Source of the DNA: an uncultured Clostridia bacterium | GTDB taxonomy: Bacteria; Bacillota; Clostridia; Lachnospirales; Anaerotignaceae | DNA: 64,000 nt | Assembly: GCA_944378105.1 (NCBI GenBank) | Contig: CALWGC010000017.1 | Location: 92,932 to 156,931, forward strand | Reading direction: 5' to 3' | Part shown: piece by piece, positions 17,324 through 27,494 of the stretch | Position numbering within the stretch: the first letter of the stretch is position 1 | How the letters are laid out: each line of letters opens with the position of its first letter | Program-made: the position numbers and the translations under genes | The notes under the pieces: model-generated | What the model saw: only the letters and a program-made list of their open reading frames with translations | Told to the model about the DNA's origin: nothing | Databases searched by the model: none

Positions 17324-18820
17324 TTATTGCAAAGGTTTCATGGTCGGGAATAAAATAACGTCGCGGATGGATGGTTCTTCGGTCATGAGCATTACCATAC
17401 GGTCGATGCCGATGCCCAGACCACCCGTTGGCGGCATACCATATTCCAAAGAGCACATGAAATCTTCGTCCACCATGTAGGCTTCGTCGTCGCCGGCTTC
17501 TCGCATGGCTTCCTGATGTTCAAACCGCTTTCTCTGGTCGATGGGGTCGTTCAATTCGGAGTAGGCATTGCCATATTCCCGTCCCACGATGAACAGCTCG
17601 AAGCGTTCGGTGAAATCTGGTTTTTCTGGTTTTCTCTTGGTCAATGGAGAAATTTCCACTGGATAATCGATGATAAAGGTTGGCTGAATCAAGTTCTTTT
17701 CCACAAATTCTTCAAAGAACAAGTTCAAAATATCGCCTTTTGCATGGCGTTCTTCAAATTCCACATGATGTTCCTTGGCCAGCGCGCGAGCAGCTTCTGT
17801 ATCTGGTACCTGGTCAAAGTCCACACCGGTAAACTGTTTCACTGCTTCCACCATGGTCAAACGGGCAAAGGGTTTGCCCAAATCCAGTTCATGGCCACCA
17901 TAGTGGATGGTGGTTCTGCCCAGCACGTTTTGAGCCACGGTACGGAACAATTCTTCCGTCAAATCCATCATGCCATGGTAGTCGGTGTAGGCCTGGTACA
18001 GTTCCATCAACGTAAATTCTGGATTGTGGCGCACAGAAACGCCTTCGTTACGGAACACACGGCCAATTTCGTACACCCGTTCAAACCCGCCGACAATCAA
18101 CCGTTTCAACGGCAGTTCCAAAGAAATACGCAGATACATATCAATATCCAGTGCATTGTGGTGGGTGATAAACGGACGAGCCGCAGCACCACCGGCAATG
18201 GTTTGCAACACTGGGGTTTCCACTTCCAAGAAGCCTTTGTTGTCCAAATAATTTCTGATTTCGCGGATGATGGCGCTGCGTTTAAAGAAGGTTTCTTTGA
18301 CTTCTGGGTTCACAATCAAATCCACATATCTTTGACGGTAACGCAGTTCCTGGTCTTTTAAGCCGTGGAATTTTTCCGGCAAAATTTGCAAGCTCTTGGA
18401 AAGCAGTTTTACTTCTTTGGCATGGACAGAAATTTCGCCCATTTTGGTGGTAAATACAAAACCGGTGATCCCGATGATATCGCCGATGTCGTATTTTTTG
18501 AAATCGGCATAGCTTTCATCGCCGATATCTGTTTTGGATACATAGACCTGCATCCGACCGTTTCTGTCTTGGATATTGGCAAAGCTGGCTTTCCCCATGA
18601 CACGTTTTGCCATCAGGCGGCCTGCCATCACAACGGTTTTGCCTTCAAAGGCATCATACTGTGCCCGAATTTCGTCGCTGTGGGTATCCACAGGGTATTT
18701 CATCACTTCAAAGGGGTCTTTGCCTTCTTCTTGCAGTTTGGCCAATTTGTCCCGGCGCACCTGCAACAGCTCGCTCATCTCCTCTTTCGTCAGTTCCTTT
18801 TCTTCCGTATGGTCTGCCAT
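17324..18820 (-). CDS. lysS: Lysine--tRNA ligase
   Basis: Class II lysyl-tRNA synthetase of 498 residues: N-terminal OB-fold anticodon domain (about 60-165), then the catalytic core with motif 2 ([15 protein letters not shown]) and motif 3 ([12 protein letters not shown]). It charges tRNA-Lys in the cytoplasm. The ATG at 18820 is nine bases after AAGGAGG; the ATG at 18829 directly abuts that site and is unlikely. It follows greA by 14 bases in the same transcript, and two terminators end the unit. Confidence 0.98.
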   Translation of the reverse strand: MADHTEEKELTKEEMSELLQVRRDKLAKLQEEGKDPFEVMKYPVDTHSDEIRAQYDAFEGKTVVMAGRLMAKRVMGKASFANIQDRNGRMQVYVSKTDIGDESYADFKKYDIGDIIGITGFVFTTKMGEISVHAKEVKLLSKSLQILPEKFHGLKDQELRYRQRYVDLIVNPEVKETFFKRSAIIREIRNYLDNKGFLEVETPVLQTIAGGAAARPFITHHNALDIDMYLRISLELPLKRLIVGGFERVYEIGRVFRNEGVSVRHNPEFTLMELYQAYTDYHGMMDLTEELFRTVAQNVLGRTTIHYGGHELDLGKPFARLTMVEAVKQFTGVDFDQVPDTEAARALAKEHHVEFEERHAKGDILNLFFEEFVEKNLIQPTFIIDYPVEISPLTKRKPEKPDFTERFELFIVGREYGNAYSELNDPIDQRKRFEHQEAMREAGDDEAYMVDEDFMCSLEYGMPPTGGLGIGIDRMVMLMTEEPSIRDVILFPTMKPLQ

Positions 18821-18834
18821 TTGGTACATCCTCC

Positions 18835-19311
18835 TTACTGCACAATGTCCAAAATTTCAAATTCTACCACGCCATCTGGCGCTTCAATGGCCACCGTTTC
18901 GCCCACATGGTGCCCCAAAAGGCCCATGCCCACAGGAGATTCGTTGGAAATACGGCCTTCCATGGGGTCTGCTTCGGCGCTGCCGACGATGGTATATTCC
19001 ACTTCTTCTTCGAATTCTTTATCATATAAACGCACTTTACAGCCAACGCTGATGACGTCTTTGCTCAGATCGTCGTCATCGATGACTTCTGCATTGCGCA
19101 GCATTTTTTCCAAAAATACGATTCTCGATTCTATTTCGGCCTGTTCTTCTTTGGCGGCGTCATATTCGGCATTTTCCGAAAGGTCGCCTTGGCCTCTGGC
19201 TTCTTTGATCTTTTCTGCCACTTCTTTACGGCGGACCGTTTTCAAATTTTCCAGTTCTTCTTCTCTTTGTTTGAGTCCTTCGTATGTCAAAACCACTTTC
19301 TTTTCTGACAT
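18835..19311 (-). CDS. greA: Transcription elongation factor GreA
   Basis: The 158-residue protein has the N-terminal coiled-coil with [17 protein letters not shown] near residues 46-62 (acidic tip acting in the RNA polymerase secondary channel) and a C-terminal FKBP-like domain. GreA stimulates cleavage of backtracked transcripts. The ATG at 19311 lies eight bases after AAGGAG. It is co-transcribed with lysS from a consensus promoter. Confidence 0.98.
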   Translation of the reverse strand: MSEKKVVLTYEGLKQREEELENLKTVRRKEVAEKIKEARGQGDLSENAEYDAAKEEQAEIESRIVFLEKMLRNAEVIDDDDLSKDVISVGCKVRLYDKEFEEEVEYTIVGSAEADPMEGRISNESPVGMGLLGHHVGETVAIEAPDGVVEFEILDIVQ

Positions 19312-19387
19312 CAGTTCCACTCCTTCTATGCGCTATGGTTCTTCTGATGGGCGTTTGCCGCCCCAATGCAATATCAATATCTAAAAA

Positions 19388-19416
19388 ATTATACCTTACG
19401 GCGCAGGCATTGTCAA
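19388..19416 (-). promoter_or_regulatory. Perfect-consensus promoter of greA-lysS
   Basis: TTGACA (19411-19416), a 17-base spacer and TATAAT (19388-19393) on the minus strand, about 75 bases before the greA start. This is an ideal vegetative promoter. Confidence 0.88.
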
Positions 19417-19441
19417 CGGATATTTCCTTAGGAAAGAAAGA

Positions 19442-19486
19442 GAAAGCCCTGTCTCTTTCTCCTTTCGGAAAGACACAGGTGCTTTC
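19442..19486 (-). terminator. Terminator after dusB
   Basis: GAAAGC and GCTTTC with CCTGT/ACAGG pairs form an imperfect stem six bases past the dusB stop; the minus-strand tail is pyrimidine-rich (TTTCTCTTTCTTTCC). Confidence 0.6.
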
Positions 19487-19491
19487 TTGTC

Positions 19492-20454
19492 TCAGTTTGC
19501 AAAAAAATACCGCGCAATCAGCGCTTCCATTTCTGCCATGGTTTCGGCCTGATTGATGCTGCCTCGCATTTTGGCCGCCTGGGACATGCCTTTGGCATAA
19601 TCGGACAAATGGCGGCGCATTTCCCGCACGCCGGTGTAATCCCCTTTATAGGCCACCAACATTTGCAAATGACGCAGGGCCATCTGGCCTCTTTCCTGCA
19701 ACGAAGGCGGCGCAAGGGGTTCTTCCGTACGTAAATAATGGAGGATTTCCCGGAAAATCCAAGGATTTCCCTGGGCCGCCCGGCCCACCATCAACGCGTC
19801 GCACCCGGTATAGTCCAATAACGCCTTGGCGCTTTTGCCATCGGTCACATCGCCGTTTCCGATGACGGGAATATCCACGGCAGCTTTCACGGCCTTAATG
19901 ATGTCCCAGTCGGCTTTGCCGCTATAATATTGCTCCCTGGTACGGCCATGGACGGCAACGGCCGAAGCCCCGTTTTTTTCGGCCATTTTGGCCACTTCCA
20001 CGGCGTTGACATGGTCGTCGTCAAAGCCTTTGCGAAATTTGATGGTGACCGGCTTTTTTTGGGAAGAAACGAGGGCATGGACAATTTCTCCAATCAGTTT
20101 CGGCGTCTTCATCAAAGCGCTGCCTTCGCCGTTTTTGACAATCTTTGGCGCAGGACAACCCATGTTCACATCGATGATATCCACCGGGGCCTCTTCCAAC
20201 CGTTTGGCCATGTCGGCCATAATCTGTGGGTCGCTGCCAAAAAGCTGTACCGCCACCGGCCGCTCCCGCTCATCCACTTCCAACAGCTTGCCTGTATTTT
20301 TGCTTTCATAAAACATCCCCTTGGCGCTGACCATTTCGCTATAAACCAGCCCGCAGCCCATTTCCTTACAAAGCAAGCGAAAGGGTTGGTCTGTCACGCC
20401 AGCCATGGGCGCCAAAAAGACGTTATTTTCCAATGTTACCGTTCCAATTTTCAT
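19492..20454 (-). CDS. dusB: tRNA-dihydrouridine synthase DusB
   Basis: The 320-residue FMN enzyme reduces uridine to dihydrouridine in tRNA. It shows LAPMAGVTDQPFR near residues 14-26, the catalytic Cys100 in DVNMGCPAPK, and the phosphate-binding IGNGDV and MVGRAAQGNPW stretches. The ATG overlaps the coaX stop (ATGA), so it is translated in concert with the CoA gene; birA-coaX-dusB neighbourhoods are common in Firmicutes. Confidence 0.96.
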   Translation of the reverse strand: MKIGTVTLENNVFLAPMAGVTDQPFRLLCKEMGCGLVYSEMVSAKGMFYESKNTGKLLEVDERERPVAVQLFGSDPQIMADMAKRLEEAPVDIIDVNMGCPAPKIVKNGEGSALMKTPKLIGEIVHALVSSQKKPVTIKFRKGFDDDHVNAVEVAKMAEKNGASAVAVHGRTREQYYSGKADWDIIKAVKAAVDIPVIGNGDVTDGKSAKALLDYTGCDALMVGRAAQGNPWIFREILHYLRTEEPLAPPSLQERGQMALRHLQMLVAYKGDYTGVREMRRHLSDYAKGMSQAAKMRGSINQAETMAEMEALIARYFFAN

Positions 20455-21230
20455 TGTGCCATTCCTTTGTTCTTTTCATAGATGATACGCAGTCCCTGTA
20501 ACGTTAAGGTGGGATCGTATACGTCAAAAATTTCGCCCTCGGGGTCCATAATCTGGGCCAAGCCGCCGGTGGCAATCACCTTGGCCTGTGGGAGATGCAA
20601 TTCCTTTTTCAGCGTCTCAATGATATGGATGGTTTCTCCGATATGCCCGGCCACAATCCCAATTTGTAAGCTATCGACAGTATTGGTGGCCCGCACCGTT
20701 TGGGGGGCAACCAGTTCCACCTGGGGCAGGCGGGAGCTTTTTTCGTAAAGCTGGGCCGCGCAAGACTTGATCCCGGCGGTAATAAAACCGGTGATAAACT
20801 CGCCTTTTTCATTGACCACATCAAAGGTGTTGGCGGTGCCATAATCCACCACAATGGCAGGCATGCCATACAGTTCCTTGGCGGCCACCAAGTCCACCAC
20901 CCGGTCGATACCGGCCGTTTTAGGATTGTCCCGCACAATCACCAAATCCAGCTTCAAATCGGCACTGACCACCATGGGCTCCTTACCCAAATATTTTCGA
21001 ATTCCGTGACAAAGGGAGTACATCATCGGCGGCACCACCGACCCAATGACCACGCCCTCCACTTCTTCTTTCTTCGTTTCTGCATTTTCCAGAAAGGAAC
21101 AGAGGGTGATCCCAATTTCGTCGCTGGTTTTCAAAATCTGTGTGCTCATCCGCCAAGTATGTAACAGCTGGCTTCCTTCAAAAAGACCAATGGTCATATT
21201 GGTATTGCCCACATCAACGGCCAGAACCAT
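20451..21230 (-). CDS. coaX: Type III pantothenate kinase (second copy, motifs intact)
   Basis: The 259-residue protein has the first phosphate motif DVGNT at 6-10, the GIDR motif with catalytic Asp109, and DYGTANTFD. It phosphorylates pantothenate, the first step to CoA, and is dimeric with sites at the interface. The ATG at 21230 follows GGAGGG and overlaps the preceding coaX gene by 17 bases. The two coaX proteins align without gaps over their first 110 residues and look like a tandem duplication; this copy keeps the canonical residues and is likely the active kinase. Confidence 0.94.
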   Translation of the reverse strand: MVLAVDVGNTNMTIGLFEGSQLLHTWRMSTQILKTSDEIGITLCSFLENAETKKEEVEGVVIGSVVPPMMYSLCHGIRKYLGKEPMVVSADLKLDLVIVRDNPKTAGIDRVVDLVAAKELYGMPAIVVDYGTANTFDVVNEKGEFITGFITAGIKSCAAQLYEKSSRLPQVELVAPQTVRATNTVDSLQIGIVAGHIGETIHIIETLKKELHLPQAKVIATGGLAQIMDPEGEIFDVYDPTLTLQGLRIIYEKNKGMAQ

Positions 21231-22023
21231 CCTGCCCCCTCCTTCCGTGCATTTCGTCTTTGTTTTGTTCATAACAGATGGCCAGTCCACGAATGGTCAA
21301 TGTGGAATCGATGACATCAAACAAATCATTGCCTTCGTTCATCACATGGGCCATGCCGCCGGTGGCCACCACCTTCATATCCGGCAAATCCAGTTCCCGT
21401 TTCACTCGGTCAATCAAATACTTGGCTTCGCCCACATGGCCATAATAGACACCGGCCTGGATACAGCTGACAATGTCGCGACAGAAAATGCTCTCTGGCC
21501 GCTTGATTTCAATTTCCGGCAGCTGGGCCGTTTTGGAAGAAAGGGATTCGGCACAGACCGTCACCCCCGGTGCCGTAATGCCGGTGACAAAGTGTCCCTC
21601 CCGGTCCACCACATCATAAGTCGTAGCGGTGCCATAGTCCACCACCATCACCGGCCCGCCATATAAAGCAAAGGCCGCCATCATTTTCACCAATCGGTCG
21701 CTGGCCAGCTCTGAAGGGTTTTTCATGTTGATGATGATATTGGATTTGATTTGGTAATCCACCACAAGTGGTGTCACGCCCAAATATTTTTCTACCCCGC
21801 GCACCAATGCATACATCATCGGCGGCACCACCGAGGAAATGACCACATCTTCAATTTCCGCCGGCAAAATGCCATCAAAACGCAAAAACCGCACCAGGGT
21901 AGAACCGATTTCGTCGGAAGTCTTGCTGCTGTCGGTGGTCATCTTCCAGCTACCTTTCAGTTCTTTTCCTTCCACCACCCCCAAAAGCATCTCCAAGTTC
22001 CCCACATCCATGACCAGTATCAT
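21214..22023 (-). CDS. coaX: Type III pantothenate kinase paralogue (first copy, divergent motifs)
   Basis: The 269-residue protein clearly belongs to the CoaX family (SSVVPPMMYAL, DYGTATTYDVV). Yet the phosphate motif reads DVGNL (Thr10 to Leu), the GxDR motif reads ASDR, and the next conserved polar residue is Lys113 where the second copy has Asp. Asp109 is kept. It may have reduced or altered activity, or form a mixed dimer with the downstream CoaX. The ATG at 22023 has GGGGAGG before it and overlaps the stop of the upstream DUF6145-like gene (ATGA). All genes from birA to dusB overlap or touch. Confidence 0.88.
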   Translation of the reverse strand: MILVMDVGNLEMLLGVVEGKELKGSWKMTTDSSKTSDEIGSTLVRFLRFDGILPAEIEDVVISSVVPPMMYALVRGVEKYLGVTPLVVDYQIKSNIIINMKNPSELASDRLVKMMAAFALYGGPVMVVDYGTATTYDVVDREGHFVTGITAPGVTVCAESLSSKTAQLPEIEIKRPESIFCRDIVSCIQAGVYYGHVGEAKYLIDRVKRELDLPDMKVVATGGMAHVMNEGNDLFDVIDSTLTIRGLAICYEQNKDEMHGRRGQDGSGR

Positions 22024-22415
22024 GCCTGTTCCTCCCCGTCTTTTTCGCGCCCGGCCTGCTGCAACAACTGCTCTTTGAGCGCTTCTCCTTCCGGCGTTTG
22101 AAACACCAAATACCACAATTTCAGCGCCTTGAGCAATTCCTTTTTCTCCCGCTCAATGGCTTTTAACTCTAACTGGGCCCCAATGTCATCAAAATCCACC
22201 GTTTGACTGCTGGGCACCGTTTCAAAATAGAGGTCCCCCGTCGGCAGAAACCCCATGCAAAACGTACACATCAATTTGTCTGCCAGTGTCACACAAAGAA
22301 TGTGTACCTCCTCTTGCACCGCCTGGGGCAAGGCCAAAAAACGAGGCTCAAAAAAATATTTCTGTTCGTCAAAACTGGCCGCCGCCAGCACGGCTTTCGT
22401 TGTTGTCTGCTCCAA
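22020..22415 (-). CDS. Conserved hypothetical protein (DUF6145-like, TTG start)
   Basis: A 131-residue soluble protein with no catalytic motif I recognise, a mid-protein Cys pair (LMCTFCMGFL) and a charged C-terminal helix. I associate it with the DUF6145 family of Lachnospiraceae-type genomes, from memory only. The TTG start at 22415 follows AGGAGG at good spacing but overlaps birA by 47 bases, and the stop overlaps the next coaX (ATGA). Its position between birA and coaX suggests a CoA/biotin-related or merely co-expressed role; no function can be assigned. Confidence 0.7.
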   Translation of the reverse strand: MEQTTTKAVLAAASFDEQKYFFEPRFLALPQAVQEEVHILCVTLADKLMCTFCMGFLPTGDLYFETVPSSQTVDFDDIGAQLELKAIEREKKELLKALKLWYLVFQTPEGEALKEQLLQQAGREKDGEEQA

Positions 22416-23376
22416 GGATTTTCCTCCTGATCGATACTTCCCCGCTTACGACTGTTTCCTTTGTTCCGTCTTCTTTTTCCACCAGCAAAGCGCCATCGGC
22501 GCATACCTGTAACCCCCTGGCCGAAAACGGCGTTTTGCCAAGCACCATCACTTCTTGACCAATGGTTTCACACAAGGCGCTATACTCTCCTTGGATGGCC
22601 GCAAAGCCACCAGAAAGATAGGCCTGATAATATGTTTCGATCCATTGCAATAACCGGCCGGCCAATGCAGCCTTTTCCCAGGTTTGTCCCGTTTCCAAAT
22701 ACAAACTGGTGGCAATGTCTTTTAACTCTTCCGGGAACTGGCGGTGATTGACATTGATGCCAATGCCTGCAATCACATAATGAACCCGCTCCATTTCCGC
22801 ACTCATTTCCGTCAAAATACCACAAACTTTTTTGTCGTTTATCTTGACATCGTTAGGCCATTTAATCCAGGCATCAAACCCCAGCTCCCGCAGCATCTTT
22901 GCCACCGAAAGCCCGCACATCAACGTTAAGGCCGACGTTTCCATGGGTAAGATAGAGGGCCGAAAGAGCACCGAAAGAAAAAGCCCGTCGCCCTTTTGCG
23001 ATACCCAAGTCTTGCCCCGGCGGCCCCGGCCAGCTTCCTGCTTTAAGGCAATCACCGTCGTTCCCTCTTCGGCGCCTTCTTCTGCCAATTGCCGCAACAC
23101 ATTGTTGGTGGAATCCACCGTATCCAGCACCAAAAGCCGCTTTCCCATCCGGTCCGTCTTTCGATAGGCCTGGACGCTTTCTGCCGTTAAAATGTCTTGT
23201 CCCTGCACCAAATGATACCCCTTGTTGGTCACCGCTTCCACTTGATACCCGTCTTGCCGCAGTGCGCGGATATACTTCCACACCGCCGTTCGGCTGATGC
23301 CAAGTTTTCGCCCAATGTCTTCGCCCGACAAAAATCCGTCTGCTTCTTTCAACAAAAGCAGCAAAGTTTCTTTCAT
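22369..23376 (-). CDS. birA: Bifunctional biotin operon repressor / biotin--protein ligase
   Basis: The 335-residue protein has an N-terminal winged helix (IGRKLGISRTAVWKYIRAL, about 22-40) and a catalytic domain with the biotinyl-AMP loop GRGRRGKTW (about 114-122) and KWPNDV. It attaches biotin to carboxylases and, through the DNA-binding domain, represses biotin genes. It is first in the unit birA - DUF6145-like - coaX - coaX - dusB. Its start has an AAGGCGG site. Confidence 0.97.
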   Translation of the reverse strand: MKETLLLLLKEADGFLSGEDIGRKLGISRTAVWKYIRALRQDGYQVEAVTNKGYHLVQGQDILTAESVQAYRKTDRMGKRLLVLDTVDSTNNVLRQLAEEGAEEGTTVIALKQEAGRGRRGKTWVSQKGDGLFLSVLFRPSILPMETSALTLMCGLSVAKMLRELGFDAWIKWPNDVKINDKKVCGILTEMSAEMERVHYVIAGIGINVNHRQFPEELKDIATSLYLETGQTWEKAALAGRLLQWIETYYQAYLSGGFAAIQGEYSALCETIGQEVMVLGKTPFSARGLQVCADGALLVEKEDGTKETVVSGEVSIRRKILGADNNESRAGGGQF

Positions 23377-23402
23377 GCTTTCACCGCCTTATCAAAAACA
23401 AA

Positions 23403-23465
23403 GGCAGCCCTCGTGCCATCACGGCCCCTTTTTTGGGGGAGCCGTCCTGGTTTTTGCGGGCTGCC
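23403..23465 (-). terminator. Intrinsic terminator after argF
   Basis: GGCAGCCC and GGGCTGCC pair around an inner structured loop; the minus-strand tail is TTTGTTTTTG. It separates argF from birA. Confidence 0.7.
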
Positions 23466-23477
23466 TCTCAAACGCAT

Positions 23478-24422
23478 TTAGTTGCCGATGGTTGCCACCA
23501 TCACGGCTTTGATGGTATGCAGCCGGTTTTCTGCTTCGTCAAACACCACAGATTGGCTTCCTTCCAGCACTTCTTCCGTCACTTCTTTTTCTCTGACCGC
23601 CGGCAAGCAGTGCATAAAGATGGTGCTTGCTTTGCCCGTCTGTTCCATCAAAGCACGGTTCACCTGATAAGGCGTCAAAAGGGCAATCCGGTCTTTGGCT
23701 TTTTCTTCTTCGCCCATGGATACCCAAACGTCCGTATAGATGACGTCGGCTCCCTTGACACCCTCAGCCACATCGGCCGTAATGGTGATGGACGCACCAC
23801 TTTCTTTGGCATAGCCTTTGCAGCAAGCAACCAGTTCTTCTTCTGGGTACAAGCTTTCTGGGGCCACAATCACAAAATCCATGCCCATCTTGGAAGCGCC
23901 AATCATCAAGGCGTTGGCCATGTTGTTTCTGCCATCGCCGATATAGACAAACCGCACCCCTTTGAGGTGGCCGATTTTTTCTTTGATGGTCAAAAAGTCT
24001 GCCAGCACCTGGGTTGGATGGTCTTCATCGGTCAAACCGTTCCATACCGGTACCCCGCTGTATTTTGCCAAGGTTTCCACTGTCTTTTGGGAAAACCCGC
24101 GAAATTCGATGCCGTCAAACATCCTCCCCAGCACCCGGGCCGTGTCTTCCACCGTTTCTTTATGGCCCAACTGGATATCGTCTTTGCCCAGATATTCCGG
24201 ATGCGCCCCTTCATCGGTGCAGCCGATGGTAAAGGCGCAGCGGGTACGGGTGGACGGTTTTTCAAAAATCAGCGCCACGTTTTTGTGGAGCATGCGGCCG
24301 TCAAAAATGCCTTGTTTCTTTTTGGCCTTCAGCTCTGCGGCCAAGTCCACCAAATATTCAATTTCTTCTGTGGTGAAGTCTTTTAAGGTCAAAAAACTTC
24401 TCCCTTTCAAATCCACTGCCAT
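23478..24422 (-). CDS. argF: Ornithine carbamoyltransferase
   Basis: The 314-residue enzyme makes citrulline from carbamoyl phosphate and ornithine. Motifs: STRTRCAF (carbamoyl-phosphate binding), HPTQVLADF and HCLPA with the catalytic Cys. No other arginine genes are nearby, so anabolic (ArgF) and catabolic (ArcB) use cannot be separated by context. The ATG at 24422 fits the GGGGGG site better than the ATG at 24428. It follows the thioesterase gene by 29 bases. Confidence 0.94.
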   Translation of the reverse strand: MAVDLKGRSFLTLKDFTTEEIEYLVDLAAELKAKKKQGIFDGRMLHKNVALIFEKPSTRTRCAFTIGCTDEGAHPEYLGKDDIQLGHKETVEDTARVLGRMFDGIEFRGFSQKTVETLAKYSGVPVWNGLTDEDHPTQVLADFLTIKEKIGHLKGVRFVYIGDGRNNMANALMIGASKMGMDFVIVAPESLYPEEELVACCKGYAKESGASITITADVAEGVKGADVIYTDVWVSMGEEEKAKDRIALLTPYQVNRALMEQTGKASTIFMHCLPAVREKEVTEEVLEGSQSVVFDEAENRLHTIKAVMVATIGN

Positions 24423-24451
24423 ATCCATTTCCCCCCAACTGCTTGCTTGTT

Positions 24452-24844
24452 TTATTTTGCCCCTTCTTTTAAACGGGACACAAATTTCTGTACATCAATG
24501 ATGGCGCGGCCATGGGTGCCTTCGCCAATTTTCGTCTTTTCGTCATAGGCCTTCACTTTAAACACCAGCATTTTGCCGTTGACTTCTTCAATTTCGGCAA
24601 TGACTCTCACCTGCATCCCCACAGGGGTTGCGGCCAAGTGTTTCACATTGACAAACGTGCCCACGGTGTCATAGCCCTTTGGCAACACCTGCTGGCAAAG
24701 TTTCAGTGCCGTCTGTTCCATCCAGTTAATCATCACTGGTGTAGCAAAAACGGGAAAACCAGCTTTAAAATGGTCTGTCGCATCGTTTTTGGTCACCAAA
24801 TATTCCATTTCGTTACTCATACCAGGCTGCAAATGAAATTCCAT
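24452..24844 (-). CDS. Hotdog-fold thioesterase, FlK-like
   Basis: The 130-residue protein matches the small FlK-type (fluoroacetyl-CoA thioesterase-like) family: [28 protein letters not shown] and [10 protein letters not shown] are the conserved stretches, the last with the conserved His. Family members hydrolyse acyl-CoA thioesters, but the substrate of most is unknown. It lies between ftsH and argF with AGGAGG before the ATG and no terminator on either side, so it is probably co-transcribed with both. Confidence 0.82.
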   Translation of the reverse strand: MEFHLQPGMSNEMEYLVTKNDATDHFKAGFPVFATPVMINWMEQTALKLCQQVLPKGYDTVGTFVNVKHLAATPVGMQVRVIAEIEEVNGKMLVFKVKAYDEKTKIGEGTHGRAIIDVQKFVSRLKEGAK

Positions 24845-24871
24845 GGCAATTCCTCCTTTATCTTCCTCCGA

Positions 24872-26851
24872 TCAGTTTTGGCTGGAGTCGGTGGTTTCTG
24901 GTGTATGGTTTGGTTCGGGTGTCGATTCGGTTGTTGGTTTTGCTGCATCGGCTGCTGGTTTTTCTTCTTGGCTTAGTGCGGCCTCTTCTGCTGCTGGCTG
25001 CAAAACGCTTTTTGGATCTTGCAAAATGGCACGGAACTGATCGCCAGTGATCTTTTCATGTTCCACCAGATATTTTGCCGTTGCATGCAAAGCATCGATG
25101 TTTTCTGTAATCAGACGCAGCGCTTCTTCATAGCTTGTCACCATGATCTTACGTACTTCCTGATCGATGGTGGCGGCCACTTCTTCGCCATAGTTACGAG
25201 AATGGGCAATTTCTTTGCCGATGAACACTTCGTCGCCTTGGTCGCCATACTGGACAGGGCCCAAAATGTCACTCATCCCATATTTCATGACCATGCTTCT
25301 GGCCATGGCCGTGGCCCGCTCGATGTCGTTGCTGGCGCCGGTGGTCACGTCTTTAAAGATGATATATTCTGCTGCACGGCCGCCCAGGAAGGAGATGATT
25401 TCCTCTTCCATGGTTTTCTTTGTCATATACATCTTATCTTCCCCAGGTAATGGCATGGTATAGCCGCCGGCGGAACCGGTGGGGATGATGGAAATGCTGT
25501 GTACCGGGTCCAGATGGGTCAGCTTTTCAAACAAAATCGCATGCCCACTTTCGTGGTAGGCCGTGATCAGTTTTTCTTTTTCGTTGATGACACGGCTCTT
25601 CTTTTCGGTCCCAATGCCGACTTTGACAAAGGCCTTTTGAATTTCTTCCATGTCAATTTGTTTCTTTCCGGCCCGGGCAGAAAGGAGGGCTGCTTCGTTG
25701 AGCAGGTTTTCCAAATCGGCCCCCGTAAAGCCGGCTGTGGTTTTGGCCACCACATCCAAGTCCACCTCTGGCGCCAAGGGTTTGCCTTTGGCATGGACTT
25801 TCAAAATTTCTCTTCTGCCTTTGACGTCAGGACGGCCTACATACACCTGGCGGTCGAAACGGCCGGGACGCAAAATAGCCGGGTCCAAAATATCGGCACG
25901 GTTGGTGGCAGCCACCACAATGACGCCTTCATTGACACCAAAACCGTCCATTTCCACCAATAACTGGTTCAACGTCTGTTCTCGTTCATCATGGCCGCCG
26001 CCAAGCCCTGCGCCTCTGCGCCGCCCCACGGCGTCAATTTCGTCAATGAACACAATACAAGGCGAGTTTTTCTTCGCCTGGTCAAACAAGTCTCTCACAC
26101 GAGAAGCGCCGACGCCGACAAACATTTCCACAAAGTCGGAGCCGGAAATACTGAAAAATGGCACCTTGGCTTCCCCGGCTACGGCCTTGGCCAGCAAGGT
26201 TTTACCAGTCCCCGGAGGGCCCACCAAAAGCACGCCTTTCGGGATACGGGCGCCCAAGTCCACAAACTTTTTGGGGTCGCGCAAAAATTCCACCATTTCC
26301 TGCAATTCTGCTTTTTCTTCATCCAACCCGGCCACATTTTCAAAGGTGATCCGGTTTTTGTCGTCGATGGTCACTTTGGCTTTGCTTTTGCCAAAGTTCA
26401 TCATTTTTCCGCCGCCGCCTTGCATCTTCTGGAACATCAGCGTAAAGATGATGATGGCGATCACCATAAAGATGAGGCTTGGCAAAATGGAGTTGAGGAT
26501 GCTGGTTTTCGGCATATCCGCAATTTCCGTTTTTTCCACTTCCCCGCTTAAGACATGGGGGGTGAGGTAATCCATAAATTGGTCCCAAGCCACCACATTG
26601 GTGGTGTAGGTTTCCCCGTCGGTCTTTTTCACCTGTACCTCGCCAAAATCGGACGATTCGTTGCTTTTTAAAATCACAATTTCTGCCACTTCTCCATTGT
26701 CAATTTGCTGGAGCAAATCGCCATAGTCATAGGAGACGGTGGCTGTGTTTTTTATGGGCTGGCTGTTATTGGCATTGACAAACGCCAAAATGCCCAACAC
26801 GATACAGAACATAATGGCGTACAAACCGAAACTTTTCCAGTACTTGTTCAC
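24872..26851 (-). CDS. ftsH: ATP-dependent zinc metalloprotease FtsH (GTG start)
   Basis: The 659-residue membrane protease has two membrane segments (about 8-26 and 119-140), an AAA+ domain with Walker A GPPGTGKT at 211-218, Walker B IVFIDEID near 267-272, the arginine-finger region, and the zinc site HESGH at 433-437. The C-terminal tail is rich in Glu, Ala, Pro and Thr. It degrades misassembled membrane proteins and regulators. The GTG at 26851 is placed correctly after AAGGAGG; the frame's ATG at 26875 lies upstream of that site. Confidence 0.98.
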   Translation of the reverse strand: MNKYWKSFGLYAIMFCIVLGILAFVNANNSQPIKNTATVSYDYGDLLQQIDNGEVAEIVILKSNESSDFGEVQVKKTDGETYTTNVVAWDQFMDYLTPHVLSGEVEKTEIADMPKTSILNSILPSLIFMVIAIIIFTLMFQKMQGGGGKMMNFGKSKAKVTIDDKNRITFENVAGLDEEKAELQEMVEFLRDPKKFVDLGARIPKGVLLVGPPGTGKTLLAKAVAGEAKVPFFSISGSDFVEMFVGVGASRVRDLFDQAKKNSPCIVFIDEIDAVGRRRGAGLGGGHDEREQTLNQLLVEMDGFGVNEGVIVVAATNRADILDPAILRPGRFDRQVYVGRPDVKGRREILKVHAKGKPLAPEVDLDVVAKTTAGFTGADLENLLNEAALLSARAGKKQIDMEEIQKAFVKVGIGTEKKSRVINEKEKLITAYHESGHAILFEKLTHLDPVHSISIIPTGSAGGYTMPLPGEDKMYMTKKTMEEEIISFLGGRAAEYIIFKDVTTGASNDIERATAMARSMVMKYGMSDILGPVQYGDQGDEVFIGKEIAHSRNYGEEVAATIDQEVRKIMVTSYEEALRLITENIDALHATAKYLVEHEKITGDQFRAILQDPKSVLQPAAEEAALSQEEKPAADAAKPTTESTPEPNHTPETTDSSQN

Positions 26852-26904
26852 ATTGTTGCCTCCTTGTCGTTTCATTTTGTTTGCCCCAAAGCGGGCATTT
26901 TTTT

Positions 26905-26933
26905 ATTGTAGCACAACCAAACGGCCGCCGCAA
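26905..26933 (-). promoter_or_regulatory. ftsH promoter
   Basis: TTGCGG (26928-26933), a 17-base spacer and TACAAT (26905-26910) on the minus strand, about 55 bases before the ftsH start; the -35 region overlaps a weak hairpin after hpt. Confidence 0.6.
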
Positions 26934-26963
26934 GATTTGGCGCCCGTTTTTTGGTTCTGCTTG

Positions 26964-27494
26964 TTATTCTTCTTCAAAAGAAATCACACCGATGTAATCC
27001 AAATTCCGGTATTTTTGTGCATAGTCCAATCCATACCCCACCACAAATTCGTCGGGGATTTCAAAACAGCTATATTCAATGGGAACGGGGCTTACCCGCC
27101 GGTCCGGTTTATCCAAAAGCGTACAGATTTTCAAGCTGGCTGGGTTGCGGCGCAACAGCATCTCCCGCAGCATGCTCAACGTCCGTCCGGAGTCCACAAT
27201 ATCCTCCACAATAATGACGTGCTTATTGGCAATGGGTTCATCCAAGTCCATCAAAATTTTCAAATTTCCCGTGCTTTCTGTGCCGTATCCATAGCTGGAA
27301 ACGTCCATAAAGTGGAAATACACATTGGTTTTGATGGCGCGGGCCAAGTCCACCATGAAGGTAACGCCGCCTTTTAACACGCAGATGAAATGCAGTTCTT
27401 TGCCTTCGTATTCTTTTTCAATTTCTCTAGCCATTTGGTCAATGGCAGCTTGAATTTTTTCCTTGGAAATCAGTACGTCTATTTTCTCAACCAT
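26964..27494 (-). CDS. hpt: Hypoxanthine phosphoribosyltransferase
   Basis: The 176-residue purine-salvage enzyme converts hypoxanthine and guanine to IMP and GMP. The PRPP-binding motif VIIVEDIVDSGRTL (about 92-105) and the FVVGYGLDYAQKYRNL active-site region near the C-terminus are clear. It overlaps the end of tilS by 8 bases. The order tilS-hpt-ftsH is conserved widely in Firmicutes. Confidence 0.98.
   Translation of the reverse strand: MVEKIDVLISKEKIQAAIDQMAREIEKEYEGKELHFICVLKGGVTFMVDLARAIKTNVYFHFMDVSSYGYGTESTGNLKILMDLDEPIANKHVIIVEDIVDSGRTLSMLREMLLRRNPASLKICTLLDKPDRRVSPVPIEYSCFEIPDEFVVGYGLDYAQKYRNLDYIGVISFEEE

Noticed and set aside
17324..19387. T-box leader for lysS
   Set aside because: lysS follows greA by 14 bases within one transcript and there is no room for a leader; none of the T-box bases are present before greA.
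22023..22116. Upstream extension of the first coaX
   Set aside because: The extra 31 residues are Arg-rich and lie inside the preceding DUF6145-like gene; GGGGAGG marks the ATG at 22023.
23478..24422. Catabolic arginine deiminase pathway gene (arcB)
   Set aside because: No arcA or arcC neighbour; the argF symbol is kept though the two cannot be separated by sequence here.
26881..26908. Plus-strand terminator hairpin TGCCC/GGGCA with T run near 26900
   Set aside because: No plus-strand gene ends there; it overlaps the ftsH promoter region and is likely incidental.
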